Assembly: GCF_014066305.1 (NCBI RefSeq)
Contig: NW_023501105.1
Location: forward strand, 1-64,000
Source: Letharia columbiana
Lineage: Eukaryota > Ascomycota > Lecanoromycetes > Lecanorales > Parmeliaceae
Length of the DNA stretch: 64,000 nt
Direction of reading: 5' to 3'
Positions 1 to 12,329 of the stretch are shown piece after piece. The notes below the pieces were generated by a model, which was given only the letters and a program-made list of their open reading frames with translations, was not told where the DNA came from and did no database searches. A program made the position numbers and the translations under genes. Within the stretch, counting starts at the first letter, position 1; every line of letters starts with the position of its first letter.

Positions 1-89
1 GCGTGGATGACAGAGTCGGTGCCCAGCCCTTCAAGCCTGATCTGACTGACCCACGCCTGATCTGTGGCGTTGATCGAATCCCTCATCCC

Positions 90-2326
90 TCATCCCTGAG
101 CCGTAGTCTCGCCCGGCCGGCCGAAGGACGTAAGGACCTCGAGATTAGACCTCCCCTCCGAATCTCCACTCTGCGCAAAACTAGCCTGGTACCCTCTCAA
201 CGTCGCCCAAAGCTGGGGCACCTCGTCCTCGTCGGTCAGCCAATCACCAGTCGGACTGGCCAGGTCCAATTTTTCCAGCACAGCCAGAGACGCCCTCACA
301 TAGGTTTCGCTTCCTGCGCCAGGTTTCCTTTGCGAACAAGTGGCGCGTCAAGCAACACCCGCGCGATTCGGTTGATTTCGCTGATGAACGAATTGCCTAG
401 TGCTTCCGTGTTGATTTCGTTGATTGGCCGAGGAGGATGAGAAAGGTCTTGACAATATCCTCACGCTCAGCCGCGAGATCTTGTTCCGTAGTGCTGAAAT
501 GGGTGGACGGGTCGTACTTGTCTAGAATGGGGGCGATCATCCCTGGAGATGATGCTCTATCTGAACTGCCACCACCAGATTTTTTGAGGTTGTAGGCGTC
601 GTAGAGATTCCAGTATTTCTCGACGAGATGCAAGCGTGTGGCTAGCTGGGTAGTATAAATGTTGGCCTTTTGGATCTCATATTGGATTCGTCGACGCTCT
701 TCAGGTCGGTTGAAGTCAATACGTGTGTTATCAAAGCCGTTCGTTGCGTACTGAGCCAGTTCCTGGCCGACGGTGGATTCAGGGTTTGGGGAAGGATACT
801 TTGGCTCTCGCGACCGAGGTGATGGAGCCCGGAAACTGAGGACAAGCTCGCCAGGAAGACCGTCAAGCATGCGCTTGACGGATTGCAGAGATTCCTCCAA
901 GGCTCTCTTTTGCCGCTCCCAGTCTACGACGTTGTCAACACCACGGACTAGCTCCATTGCTGCTAAGTCATTGTAGGTAGATAGAACTCGGATATTGGCG
1001 TTAAAACCGGTTATTACGGGAACGAGGCCTGGAGGCTGGAGATCGAGATGGACATGCTCTGGTGTAATGTAGCCATCATCGACTTCAACGGGTAACGGAG
1101 GATATGGGTGTGATGGCGTTGCTGGTGGCATTAGCAGGTCCCATTGCGAGACGCCAGCCTGCTGGAATAATTTCACCCCCCGCGAATAAAGCCCAAAATG
1201 TTCTTACTCCCAACTCTCGCATCAATTGATCGACACCGACATGATGTGGTCCCTCGAGAGCATGGCCATTCGCTGTCATCCTAGGTGTTGGTAAGGCATG
1301 ACCGTTCGTGTGTGTAGTACTTGTGACATTGACCTTGTGAAGACCGACGGTTGCAGATATAGTCATACATTGCTTGAAGTAGTGGATGGCGGATTGCCGA
1401 TTGAATGTTTGGACACATGTCAACCCCTGCAGGTAGCTAATCACAGCATCATGGACCGACATTTTGCGGTCCAAATATGCAGGACCCAGAGCCTCCATCG
1501 CTACCTTATGGCATCGATCCACCAGATCCATCGGGTTCGAATACAAGGAATCCATCTGTTGCTGGTGTTCCATTGGCACACCTTCGCGGATGTGTTGTCG
1601 AGGTCTTCGAGGGAAGCAAGCCACCAGATAGCCAAGCATCGAAGCGACCAAAGCTACAAAAGTCGGATTGGTCAGGTCTTGGCGCCGGTTAAAGGCATCC
1701 CGAAAGGATGGTTCGTGAGGAAGTGGGACAAGAGGATGTATGAATGTGAAGTAGTCATCGACCAGCCGCTCAAGCATGGAAAGGGGACATATCGTTTCTG
1801 CAGAGAGCACCTGCTGCTGGGAGAAGTAGGCGAGAGTGTGGGCAGCGTGTGTGGGCGAGGACGGTTGCGGTTGAGACATTGCTGGACCTGCGGGCGAGTC
1901 GTATTTTCTCTTGAGACTCTCGGCGTGTTTATTAGGAGGACCTCGGCGCTTGCTTGGTCGTTCAAAGGTACATGGAATTTGGAGACCCTCACAAGCCTTG
2001 CAGGGTTGTTGTTCGTCGCATTTCACCTTTCGCACAGAGCATGAGTCACAAGCCTTACGTAGCCTGGCTTTTGTCTCGCCTGCATGACCTTGAATCTTAC
2101 TCGTATTGTTGTTTGACGGTGTTTGCGCCTGGGTGGGAGGCGCAAGTTGAGGGTCGACGTCAGGAAAGATGGGATTCGACGCGTTCGGAGGAAGATTGGG
2201 CAAGGGCGGGTAGGGGATGTAGTTGTTGGAAAGGGAAGGACCTTGCTGCGGTAGCATAGGTGCACTTGGAGCGGCGCCATATGCAGACATATTGCGCTCA
2301 CTTTTGTGATGAACTGGACCGTCCAT
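90..2326 (-). pseudogene. Zn(II)2Cys6 transcription factor, frameshifted
   Basis: The N-terminal part reads openly from about 2326 (first ATG after an upstream TTG-opened extension to 2383). It carries a Zn2Cys6 binuclear cluster (CDSCSVRKVKCDEQQPC, then KAC and IPC), the basic linker RRGPPNKHAESLKRKYD, and a fungal middle homology region ending RELGVRTFWALFAG. At a run of six C on the plus strand (1176-1181) the frame shifts by one and continues as VKLFQQAGVSQWDLLMPPAT. Two more shifts follow: near 438 (continuing as INEINTEALGNSFISEINRI) and near 304 (continuing as YVRASLAVLEKL, stop at 90). The three pieces join into one family-like C-terminal regulatory region, so this was one gene of about 2.2 kb. 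It would be a nuclear sequence-specific activator; its targets are unknown. A consensus error in homopolymers could explain the first shift, but three shifts in one gene favour decay. The family assignment is firm and the pseudogene call is moderate. Confidence 0.75.
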
Positions 2327-2383
2327 GGCAATCCGGTGTTTCTTCGGATATACCTCGGGGGCGGCGGGATGTAATGTTGTCAA

Positions 2384-2994
2384 GAGTCAAATGCACATGA
2401 GAAATTCAATAAATTTGTGCCGTACCGTTGATATATGTCAAACGAAGTCTGTGACCGATTGGTTGTAGTGGTGTTGGAGCATATGTGCGACAGTGAAGCT
2501 CAACAACATCTCGACACTACGTGACTAGCCCAGCTAGCGTGCCAAGACTGAAGAGTTTTACCGAAGTCCTGGCGATACCTCGGAATTTCTGCGGTCGAGG
2601 GGTCAGGCGGGTGACAGAAATTACAAATTTGATGATGATTTCACAACGAAGAGCCCTAGCAAAGGTTTTGCGTTGTGATTCAAAGATTTCGATAACACTA
2701 ATAATATATCGTTCCGCAAAATCTAATTCATCAAGAGGGTATTCGTTGAGTTATTCCAGCTGACAAGGCGAAGGGATTTCTTGGTGTGTGCAGGTTTTTC
2801 TGTCACCCGCGTGGGGGTGTCTGCGAGTCTACTCGCTCCTTTCTCTCTTCTGGTTAAACATACTGATAATTCGTAGACTTCTAGGCTCAAGCTTTGTAGA
2901 TCTCCAAATTCTCTTGAGGATTAAGTCACTACAAGACCCTCAATTTTCTATCTGCGCCTTTGTCAAACATCCATCATGCCTACAAACCCACACC
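2384..2994. other. intergenic, no gene seen
   Basis: This lies between the 5' end of the transcription factor and the 3' end of the nuclease gene. Only short ORFs without family features are present, and I see no RNA gene or repeat. Confidence 0.4.
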
Positions 2995-3903
2995 TCAAGC
3001 AGCTGCTGCTAAAGCATTCAACCATGCCCCCAGCCTGTACCCACCTTTGCTGATCTGCAGCTCGATGTACGGCACGGCGCCAGTATAATACGTCCCGTCG
3101 AGCTCTATGCCCGACTCGTCGTTTTGAAGCACGTACAGACAGTTCAACCCGTTGGCGTCCTGCGCCCATTCGAGAGCACAGTCAGTAGCCGTCGTAATAT
3201 CCACACAACTAACCCAATCCTCCTTCTGACTCGCATACGTTCCATTATCAATCTGCGCAATCAACGTCGCCGCAAACGAGTCCACAGTCGCTGTGCTGTT
3301 CTCCCCACCAGCAATCTTCTCGACCATCTGTGTGTCCCAGCATGCGTGAAGATTGGTGTCTTCGCCATCCCAGGTGACGGAGATGTCGTTGCCGCCTACT
3401 TCTTCTGCTTCGTCATGTAGAGGCTGCGTGATGTCGCCTAGGAAGTGGATCAGAAATTCCATGGCCTCCATACGGTTCGTGGCTGAGAGACTGGTGTCTT
3501 GGACGCGGGCGGTGTAGTTTGCGATGGCAGAGATGCTGCAGCCCTTTGTGGTGCAGTCGCGAGAGAAATTGACGGAGCAGGAGGTTGGAGGCGAGTCTTC
3601 GGCGTCGATGAAGCTGGCGCGCTTATTGTTAGTGGTTTTCCAGGGGGGAAGTGCCTGGGTGGGGGCTCACTGATAGGGCGCGCTGAACTTTCCTGCCGTA
3701 GTATAGCGGTAATCGTCCGCCCAACTGGCAATCGAAGCCATGGAGACATCGTTCCCTAATATGCCTGCCACGTACGTCTTTGCCGTGGAAGTCAGGTAGT
3801 TGTTGGCTATCGTAGCCACAGTTGCATGGCCGACGACGCCCCATGCATGAGCGCATGGCAGCGCGAAGAGGAGAGAGACCGCGAATGCAGTAGATGGATG
3901 CAT
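2995..3903 (-). CDS. secreted S1/P1-type zinc nuclease
   Basis: Two exons, 3671-3903 and 2995-3613, are joined across a 57-bp GTGAGC...CAG intron (3614-3670) and give 283 residues. Residues 1-20 form a signal peptide ending CAHA, so the mature protein begins with Trp as in S1/P1 nucleases. The zinc ligand set is visible: WGVVGH at the mature N-terminus, SWADD, YHFIDAED (the His codon is split by the intron), HFLGDITQPLHDE and NLHACWDTQM. The family hydrolyses single-stranded DNA and RNA and 3'-nucleotides outside the cell, typically for phosphate and nucleotide scavenging. The length fits the family. The gene is fully open although the neighbouring regulator is frameshifted, which argues against uniformly poor sequence here. 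Confidence 0.93.
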
Positions 3904-4616
3904 AACTGCTGGGTAGATTACCTATGTATCGAGAAGATAGTAAATAAACTCAGTTTGGGCGGAAATAGAGCGAGCAAGCCCCCTTCTTAAGGGGATCTCA
4001 TGCGCAAAATCTCCTGCTAGATTCAGGTACACTACATGATAGTACCTGCATGCCTCATATGGGCAGCCCAAACGTCATTCTTTGTCGATGTAGAACCCTC
4101 TGGCTCAGTCATGTGCCTGGATGAGAGGTAGAGGGTGACCGTAACGAGGATCGTCCTTTGTTCTTTGCCATCCCTCGGTCCACCCCGTGCCCGAGACAAG
4201 ACAAGGTTGAAAAGTGATTGGTCCTCATCAAGACATTGACCGAGGAGGAATTCTTGGCAGGTCCGACGGCAAGTTGATTGCAACGGTCGCACGCAAGGCC
4301 GGTCGAGGTTGTCGTTGGTCGAAGGTTTGGCGCGTAGGTGGCGTTGCTAATTTGGGAACATTTTGCCTCGGAGCGATTGGCTGCAATTGGAAGGAGCTGA
4401 ATCGCCAAGGATCAGGGCCACGTCCTGTCAATTCAGCTCTGAGACACACATCATAGAGACAATGCTGAAATCAATTATTTAAATATTGAATGAGATAATT
4501 ACAAGAAGTCTGTATCTAACGAGTGACAAGGACCGATGTCCAATCTAGGGATCTATGCATTGACTGGGTATTGTGGACTCCTCCAAGACGCCAAAACGCA
4601 TGCCGCTAAAAAGCAA
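3904..4616. other. intergenic, nuclease promoter side
   Basis: This is the region upstream of the minus-strand nuclease and downstream of the Ser/Thr-rich gene. Only unsupported short ORFs occur, and I see no repeat or RNA gene. Confidence 0.4.
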
Positions 4617-6549
4617 TCATGAAGCATTTATGGTAACAGGAGAAGGCTTCTCAGTCGTCGTAACCGTCACTGTGACTGTTACCGTAGCTTGGCCATTTCC
4701 TACCGCAAATTTTTCATTCGCCGGCACTGCCATCGGAGCAGACGTAATGCCGGCACTATCAGCGCTTGATGTCGATGTACTTGTGACACTTGCTTCTGTG
4801 AGTTGGAGACTGTCAGGGCTAGCCTGTGTAGACATTGCAGATGACTGTACGGCAGGTGTTGAAACCCCTGGGTAGGGTTGCGACGTTTGAGAGGTAGGAA
4901 TTGAGACCTGCGCGCTGCTTTCGCTAGGTGAGACTTGGCCGTTCTCGGGCGCGGTGACAACAGCAAACAATGCCTTTGGAATTGAGACAACAGCTGCTGT
5001 AGTGGATGGTGGTGCTGGGGTAGCCTCTGACTTAGGAGAAGTGTTCAAGGAATCGGAGTCCTGGACTGGTTGAGCTGTAGCCGTCACACCAAGTACCGAA
5101 GGATTAGGTGCCTGGGATTGGCTCTGGATGCTCGCCTGGGCTGGGGGAGAGGACGTGACGGGCTGCACAGGGTTCTGCGCGCTCACGCTTTGTGTGGCTT
5201 GACTGAAGTCCCCCTCGGCCTGCAACATTGGGGCCGGCTGCGAAGTAACGGCCAGAGGGACTGCAGTGGAAGACGATAGACCAGCAAGCATACTATAGGC
5301 ATCGCTTGGAACAGCGCATTGCACCACAACCCCGCTCAAACCTGAGGGTTTTGGAAGCGCGTAGCATGATTGGCCTTGAGGGCAGCTCTTTAATACGTAA
5401 GTCTCGTCGGACTGACATTCAGCGATCTCCCCATCAACACAAGCATATGCCTGGCTTGGGTCCCCAGGATTGCAAGGGGTGTCTTCGTTCAATGTCTTGT
5501 AAACATTGTTGAAGCCAGCGGCCATTGCCGTATTTCCGCCCTCAGCGGTAGGGTATTTCGCAGTTCCGGTGGGCGCTGGTGAGCTTTGGTCGAGCGTGAC
5601 TGGTGCGAATTCGTCCGCTGCGTCGCCACCCGGGCCTGATACTTGAACTAGACCTGAAGATATAGGTATAGGCACAACGACTGGAGACGGAGCTTGACTG
5701 GCAGCAGCTGTCGAAGAGGTGGGTATGGATGTTGTAGAAGAAGACTTGACTTGACTAGCAGCAGCTGTCGAAAAGGTAGGTAGGGGGGCTTCAGAAGGAA
5801 ATGGCGCTTGAATCGCAGTAGAAGATGATGATGGCATAGCCGCCACTGTTCGCATGTTGGCTGTGGATTGGACGTCGGAAATAGTCGACGTGCTTGCGCT
5901 AAGTTTGGGTGACGGCGTAGATGAGAACGATAGTGCATCAGTTGAGGACTGCAGGTCATTGGGAGGGTTTCCACCAATGTTGAACAATCTTGACATAGTC
6001 TCCGCAGGCTGCACAGCGGCGGCCTCATGAGTCTCGCTGTTCAACTTTCCACCATCAACAAGTGCTGATGTACTCACAGGAGTTGCTCCACTACCCACGT
6101 CGGAGTGCTCTGACGGACTTGTTGTAGATGAGGTTGACGGGAGAGTCGCTGACGTTGATAGAACTTGGCTTAGCGCATCTACAGTGAGAGCATCTGTAGT
6201 AGGGCTACTGCTGGACGCTACATTAGGTGTCAATGGCGTCGCTATAGATTTTGTTGAGGAAGTGACAACGAAAGCTGAGGTTTCTGGGCTGGCGGCGATC
6301 GAAGGTACTATTGATGAGGAAGATATCGGTATTGGCGTCGAGGTTTGAATGTCGGCAGGAATCGAAGGTATCTCTGTATGATTGAGGAATCGGGCGAAGT
6401 TATGAGGCCTTGGGTTCTGTCAGCGCAAGATTACGAGCACAGCTCGAGCATGTCTGTACTTACTGCACGCGAGCCCCATTGTGTCGGAGAGGTCCAGTCG
6501 CAGCAAAATTAGCACATACTGCCAGCAGTACTATTATTCGGATGTGCAT
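4617..6549 (-). CDS. Ser/Thr/Pro-rich secreted protein with a six-Cys chitin-binding-like module
   Basis: The start at 6549 gives a signal peptide (MHIRIIVLLAVCANFAATG). A short intron lies near 6417-6468. The best-looking donor, GTAAGT at 6463, leaves the wrong phase. A GTGCAG donor at 6468 with the CTGACAG acceptor keeps the frame and gives about 626 residues. The body is low-complexity Ser/Thr/Ala/Pro, expected to be heavily O-glycosylated. One compact six-Cys module is encoded at about 5310-5500 (CNPGDPSQAYACVDGEIAEC, then SCPQGQSC and QCAV). It resembles CBM19-like cell-wall or chitin-binding segments, but I cannot assign the family firmly. The C-terminus ends in alternating Thr-Val with no GPI-type hydrophobic tail. 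It is probably a cell-wall or extracellular protein. It shares the motif SIPxALFxVV with the second Ser/Thr-rich protein at 21938-23367. Confidence 0.7.
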
Positions 6550-6964
6550 AATGGAATCCAAGGAATGTGAGAGCAGATGAGCAGAAGTCTGTTCAACCCA
6601 GAGCTATTAAGATAGGAGTACAAAGGGCTCGCTGTTGTATTAAATGAAAGTGGCAATTCTAGATGTGAGAAACCCAGGAAATGCAGAGCAGACAGAGACG
6701 ACACAAGGAAATCTAGAAATCGCAAGGCAGACCGTAGATGAGACCAGAAAGAAGGCGAAGGTTCCTGCAACATTCACAAGGAATGCGCAACACAAGAGCC
6801 ATATAATGAGAGGCCATGAGATTGCGATACTCTTGAAACACTGAATGCCAGGGTAGACAGCGTGTATGAGAGGATACGAGAGCGTCTCAGCAATGGAAGG
6901 GTTTTAGTCAGCGGTTGCTGTGACGTGGACAAGAATGGCAGGGCTATCTTCATCTCGAAGCAGC
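6550..6964. other. intergenic, promoter side of the Ser/Thr-rich gene
   Basis: No convincing gene. Short ORFs on both strands lack family features. Confidence 0.35.
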
Positions 6965-7438
6965 TTAATTTAGCCAGTCTGAGGTTTCGTATGTTGTTGA
7001 AGGAGGTAGGTCTGCTGACTGGTAGTTGATGTTTTGAAAAAGCTGGGCGGCTGTTGTTTGATGTCGAGGCTGTCCAAGACGCGTTTCATTGATGTGATTG
7101 GCTGTTACTTCTATACCACGAATAGACTTCCTTTGAACGTTTAAACTCGGCACTTTCAGCGGACGCTCCCGTGGGTCTTGGCATTGAGAGCATCGAACAG
7201 CGCCACATATAGCCTCCAGCCACTGAAACTTCAAACTCTGGGGTAGCTTGAGCCGTTGTGCAGGACCGTCATTCGATATTACCAAGGACTTGTATGAGGA
7301 GTACTCGTCATTGGATTCTCGCATCTTGCCAAGAGGTACTCTAAGGGCTGAAGACCTCAAAATTCTGCCATGTAATGAAGTATCTAAAAAATGTCCGGAC
7401 CTCATGCAGACCTGTTTGGCATTTGAAGCGTTGGCCAC
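6965..7438 (-). CDS. hypothetical protein, doubtful
   Basis: This is an open frame of 157 residues without a recognised domain. It contains one CxxC-like pair (CGAVRCSQCQ) and otherwise mixed composition, with no signal peptide or membrane segment. It abuts another short minus-strand frame (7439-7678) in a different reading frame, so it may be the tail of a larger decayed gene. No function can be given. Confidence 0.2.
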   Translation of the reverse strand: MANASNAKQVCMRSGHFLDTSLHGRILRSSALRVPLGKMRESNDEYSSYKSLVISNDGPAQRLKLPQSLKFQWLEAICGAVRCSQCQDPRERPLKVPSLNVQRKSIRGIEVTANHINETRLGQPRHQTTAAQLFQNINYQSADLPPSTTYETSDWLN

Positions 7439-8084
7439 TTAAGAGCGCTGGCCCATAGATGGACCCTCCCCATCATGCTCGAGAAGAATAGCCCTCATGC
7501 CCTCGACGTTCGCTTCCACATCTTCGCCCTCATTCTCTCGGGGAAGAGGTTCGCTTGCTTCACCCGCCACTCGTCCCGTCTGATGGTGCCGGGTGCGTTT
7601 ACAGTCCCGGCAGACAGCATGAGGCCCAAGCAGACTCGGAAGCTTATTGGGAGTCAAGGAGCGATGGAGAATTCGCAAGACAACGATGGTACTGTACGTG
7701 CCCTGTTAGCTTGCTGCCGATCAGAGTAAGATATGCAGTCCTTGATTAACAATTACGCGCACCCGATCTAGGGAAAAGTATTAAAGGTCAAGAGAATCAA
7801 TTTGCCGTTATGGGTCCACGTAGGTGTTCAGATCGCCGAGAATGATTTCGTTCGTGACGAGAAGGAAGCCGATGCCCTTTAAGACTTTATACGCTCGATA
7901 ACCAATGTATTGGACATAATAGCGACCTAGTAGCTTAGAACATGAATTTTGTCAGAGGTGATGCGGCTTCCCAGCCTTCCACGATCTTTTCCACACACCC
8001 GTCCCTTCGTCTTATTGAACCCAAGCCGTAGCTAACTTGACTTCAGACCGCTTCCACCGTATGCATGTTGAAGCTCACAAATCT
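7439..8084. other. intergenic or decayed sequence
   Basis: Lies beyond the 3' end of the NRPS-like pseudogene. Only short unsupported frames are present. Confidence 0.3.
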
Positions 8085-11000
8085 TCACCAGGCGCTTCCG
8101 AGTGCCCTTTCCTTGCCAATAGCAAACCATGCCCCTACCCAGCGCTCAATGCACCCGGGCTGTATTTCTCCAGTAACCCTCATCTTCGAACTTGCCTCCT
8201 CGGTCTTCGGTGTCTCAAACTCCAGGTTTTTGCCTTCCTCAGCAAGCTTCTCATAGAACACCAGCAGCTTAGCCGCTGGGTTAACTTTGAGCATCGCCTC
8301 AATGTCTGCACTGCCGACCGCTTCAGCATCTGCGCGAACTTTCTGGAGCCAAGCTTGGAATGGCACTGTGTTGATCTTATTTGTTCTGGCATTTGAATGA
8401 CTGAGGGTGTTGACAATGGCTGGAAGGAGGGATTCCCAAGCTACAGGATGTGGATTCAACGGATGAAAGACACGTGCTTTGCCGGGTTCCTCAGGTTGTA
8501 GTAGCGTCGGAGCCTCCTGCAGTTCAGCATTGACAGTCAAATCCACAAGCACCTCGGCAAGAAGATCAATAGGAACCGAGTCGATCTTGTCTTGGCTTAC
8601 CCTAGCGAATCAGGCACAGCGCCGACATGAAGCGAGCTAAAAACGAGGCTAGGCAGCCACTTCGACTAGTTCCAGATGCCTTGGCCTTTTACTGGCCCTG
8701 CGATTTGCCCGACCCGCGCGATGCGAGGATCGATGGAGAGTCTCTTGGAGGCATAGTCGAGAAGGAGCTCCGCGAGATACTTACTTTCTCCGTATCCCAT
8801 GGGTGATGGGGCTTTGTTGTCTGAGATGATCTCCTCGCGGATCGAAGGGGTACTGCCGTGGTAGCCAAGGACGGAGCTTATGGAAGAGACGAAGAAGGCA
8901 ACTGGAAAGTGAGCTGCTGAGACAGCGAACTCGGAAAGCCGAGTTATTCCAAGAAGTTGCGGCCCGAACGCAGACAATGGGAGGTTGAGTTTGACGGGCC
9001 ACGCACTGTGGATGACCGCAGTGGCTTGAGTCAACAAAGCCCCGTACGTCTTACGCTCGAGGCCGAAATTCTGTTGCGACATGTCTGCAGTCAAGAAGGT
9101 CACTCGATTTGAGGGATAATCACTCGTGGTCCTGCGGATATTGTTTCGCTGTGATCGAGTAGATGAAGAATCCAACGCTCTATCTAGACGGTAGTCATGC
9201 GATACAGATGAGGAATTGGAGAGCACCTGGAGCAGATATAAACCCAATGCACCTGTTGACCCAGTCAAAATCACGGTATGGTTCTTGTTTCCCGCAATCC
9301 GAGCGGCACTTGACTTAGTTGGTTCTGTCTGCAAGTCGTTCACGAGGTTGTCGATCGAATTTTTGTGCTCCTGAAAGATCGCATCAATCACTTGCTGACG
9401 TGCCTGCTGATAAAAAATCTGTGATTGCCGACTCATGGCCGAGAGCTCTGATATTGCACTGGCGAGCGAAGATACTGTAGGGTTAGTGTACACTGCTGAC
9501 AGCAATCTCCGGATCGGCCAAAACTTGTTTCAGATCACGTGTGATGAGGAGTGCTTGCAGGGAGTGTATGCCTAGCAGGAACAAATTGTCTCCATCTCCG
9601 AATTGAGTCCAACCGGTGCGTTTAGTGATCGTCTCGCGTATGAATGAAGAGGTATTTTCAGGGCCGTGTACATCGATAAGCTGTTTGGCATCTGTTGAAG
9701 GGGGAACAGTGAATTTCTCCGCGTCAGCATATAAAGCTTGTAGCTCTTCTGCGTATAGGCTTAGAGTTGGCCTTCGTTGCACAGCGCCTTTCCCTGCTCT
9801 CAACATAGGCTTGTTGGTATTCACGAAAAGAATGTGTGATTTGTCTATCATAGCATAAGTAGGGCAATCTTTGTTTGCTCCTTGGATCGTTGGCCATATG
9901 CGCTGAAGGGTCTCTGCACGTTCGGCAGCTGAAAGAGCCTTCTCAGCCGCGAGTTCGATGAGGAGGGCAGCTTGCAACCTTTGAGCACCGGCGACTAACG
10001 CTGCGCGAACTTCAAGATGGCTGTTAATGCGTTCTTCCATAGGGGGTGGGATTGGTCTTCTCCCCTTTTAGGAAGATTATAATGTCGTCGGACCTGCCTT
10101 GATGTTTCCAAAGCCCGGGCTTGGATGGATGAGGTGAGAAGAGATCCCCGCTAGGGAATCTCTGGAGGTCAGGGTACAATTTGAAAACAGGTTGCCAGGA
10201 TTCGAACTTTGGATTTCTGACTATGCACAGTTCGTGTAGATCATCCGAATGGTGCTCGAACTCGACTCCAGTATCTGGATGGATAACCGCGTATTTCCAG
10301 TCTTCGCGTGGCCACGCACCCTCTGGTCGAATCGAGGGAGGAGATCCCATCTCTGAAGCCCCGTATATGTCCACTAGCTGCATCCTGCATGCAACAGGAT
10401 GACCAAAAGCTTGAGGTACATCTCCGCCAGCGTAGAGTAGGGTTTCTAGTCTTTCGGCGACGAAAGTCCAACATGGCACTGTCCTTGCCAATTTCTGCTA
10501 TAATAGTTGGAGGAACAACAGCAATGTCCGCCGTTGTGTGTTTGAGTGCGTCCACCATGACCTGTGCCGTCGGGATCGCTGCTGCAAGCGGATAGATTAT
10601 GGTTGTTCCATTGATAATCGCGTTGCATGAGGTTGTGCAGTGATTTGCAGCATGGAAAGGAGGCAGCATGAACAACAGTCTGTTTGCTTGGAAGAGTCTG
10701 TCCTGAGACTTGTATCCAGATGGCGGATCCAGATGTGTCATCTTAATGTATGCCGCCGCAAAGGCATGGGACCAGACGATCGGCTTCGGAAGACCAGTAG
10801 ATCCTGATTTATGGAAGGCAAGGAGAGGTTCATGGCTGGCTTCGTCGAAAATTTTTGTGTAGGGATAATGAGGATGTCTCTTGCTGATCAGTTCATCAAG
10901 GTTTGAAACTCCAGCGAGACGAAGCTTGTGAGCAGCCGTAAGCGCGGAGCGCATCGGTGGCTGCGGATTCGGTGCAAGCAAGACGGTACAGTCAAGAATG

Positions 11001-11420
11001 GTGAACAGCTTGATATGAGCTGGATGGCTATTGCGAAGGTTAAGTAAGGAGCATCTGATACTCAAACCAGGGTTAGCACCCCCTGCTATATCTTTCGCTT
11101 CAAGCTTCAACTAACCTTGTATCCGGCCTTGACAGCTCCTAATATTAGAACATTGTACCTCAGATCATTCGGACCTATGTAGGCCAAGGTGTCAAAACTC
11201 TTTGATCGACCAAGTGTCTTCTCCAACCACCACCATGCAGCACCGTTAACGGCATTGGTCAAGTCTTCATAGGTGATCTTTCTGTACCCTTCCTCATAAC
11301 CAGTGGTCGAAACAGGAAATTTCTGCGTACAAAGCTCGAGGTGTCCGCTCAGCTCTGGAATCGACGATGTTGTTCAAAATTTCTGGGAGCAGTCTCCCCA
11401 CCAATTTCGCGAGTAGTCAT
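8085..11420 (-). pseudogene. NRPS-like carboxylate reductase (A-T-R), multiply frameshifted
   Basis: The reading runs from an ATG at 11420 (MTTREIGGE). Adenylation motifs are present: FHKSGSTGLPKPIVWSH (A3 core) and VDIYGASEMG. The carrier site reads LGIHSLQAL, keeping Ser but with His in the usual Asp position. The thioester-reductase domain has the NAD(P) loop VILTGSTGALGLYLL and the YxxxK site (GYGESKYLAE). The family activates a carboxylic acid and reduces it to an aldehyde or alcohol. The frame is broken near 11396, 11316, 11060, 10461 (extra T before VAERLETLLYAGG), 10035 (C5 instead of C4 before MEERINSHL), 9495 (before VYTNPTVSSL) and 8598. There is an in-frame TAG at 8666-8668. One intron lies near 11050-11110 (GTTAGT). 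The protein text stays recognisable throughout, so the inactivation is recent. It sits beside HR-PKS and FSH-hydrolase remnants. Confidence 0.85.
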
Positions 11421-12309
11421 GATTTTCAGTTGTTTGGTCCGCTGTTCGTCTGTCAATCGCGAAGACGCTGAGTGCGAACTCTAAACTGTCACCGAGCAAG
11501 ATGCAGAGACGTTCGGGGTCGTGCAAGCAAGGTTGGCCAATACCTAGAACAGAGATTCCTACGATTGACTGTGATAGAGGTCCACTCGAAGCATGTGTTG
11601 TCGAGGAGCTGGGTTTGTTCGTGGCTGAATTTGAACTTTCCGATCTTGAGAAAGCGTACCGAATCAAATTCCCATCCTTGCACCAGACATGGAGGAATCA
11701 CATGAGGACGGAGACTGGTTTAGATTTCGGAACCAAACGCGGTAACGTAAAGCGCCATTCGGTATTCGTCGACAAGCGCTCCTAGGCAAGACTACAAGGC
11801 TGATACTCAGCCAATCTAAGGTACTGGCCTATTGCTCAGACACGCAATCAGATGGTGTTCTTGAACCATGTGTGTTGCACTCTATCAGTGTGGGCGGGAT
11901 TCCCAGTAAGACAGAGGAACGCAGAGTCCATAAGAATTGTTGTACTTCAAGAATGCCTCACATCCTGGTTCATACGAGTACATCATGTCTGCGCATGCAA
12001 TCGACCTAGTTTTCAAGTGGCAAACCCTTGGGAACACGCCCACGCTGACCGGACCCTCGGGAGTATACTTTAAGTAGAAGTTATACCAATGAGTGGTCCC
12101 AGTTGCTCCGACGGGCCGGCGGGTCCGTCCATTCCTTCTTGGTTCCCGGAATTGATCCCCACAGATAAGCAAAAGGGCAAGGCGATCCGAGTGTACATAT
12201 ATCTCATGCGAGGGTCCAGCACTACTCGTGCGGCCGAGAAGTCTAAGACCTTGGCAGTCCGGCTTGGATATACCTTTCCCACCAATTCAACTGTTCACTG
12301 AGGGTACAA
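11421..12309. other. intergenic between divergent pseudogenes
   Basis: This is the former promoter side of the NRPS-like gene. No supported gene or repeat. Confidence 0.35.
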
Positions 12310-12329
12310 GAATGGGCATCGGTTGGTGG

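Noticed and set aside
3..440. 145-codon plus-strand frame at the window start
   Set aside because: It overlaps, in antisense, the recognisable C-terminal text of the Zn2Cys6 factor and has no domain.
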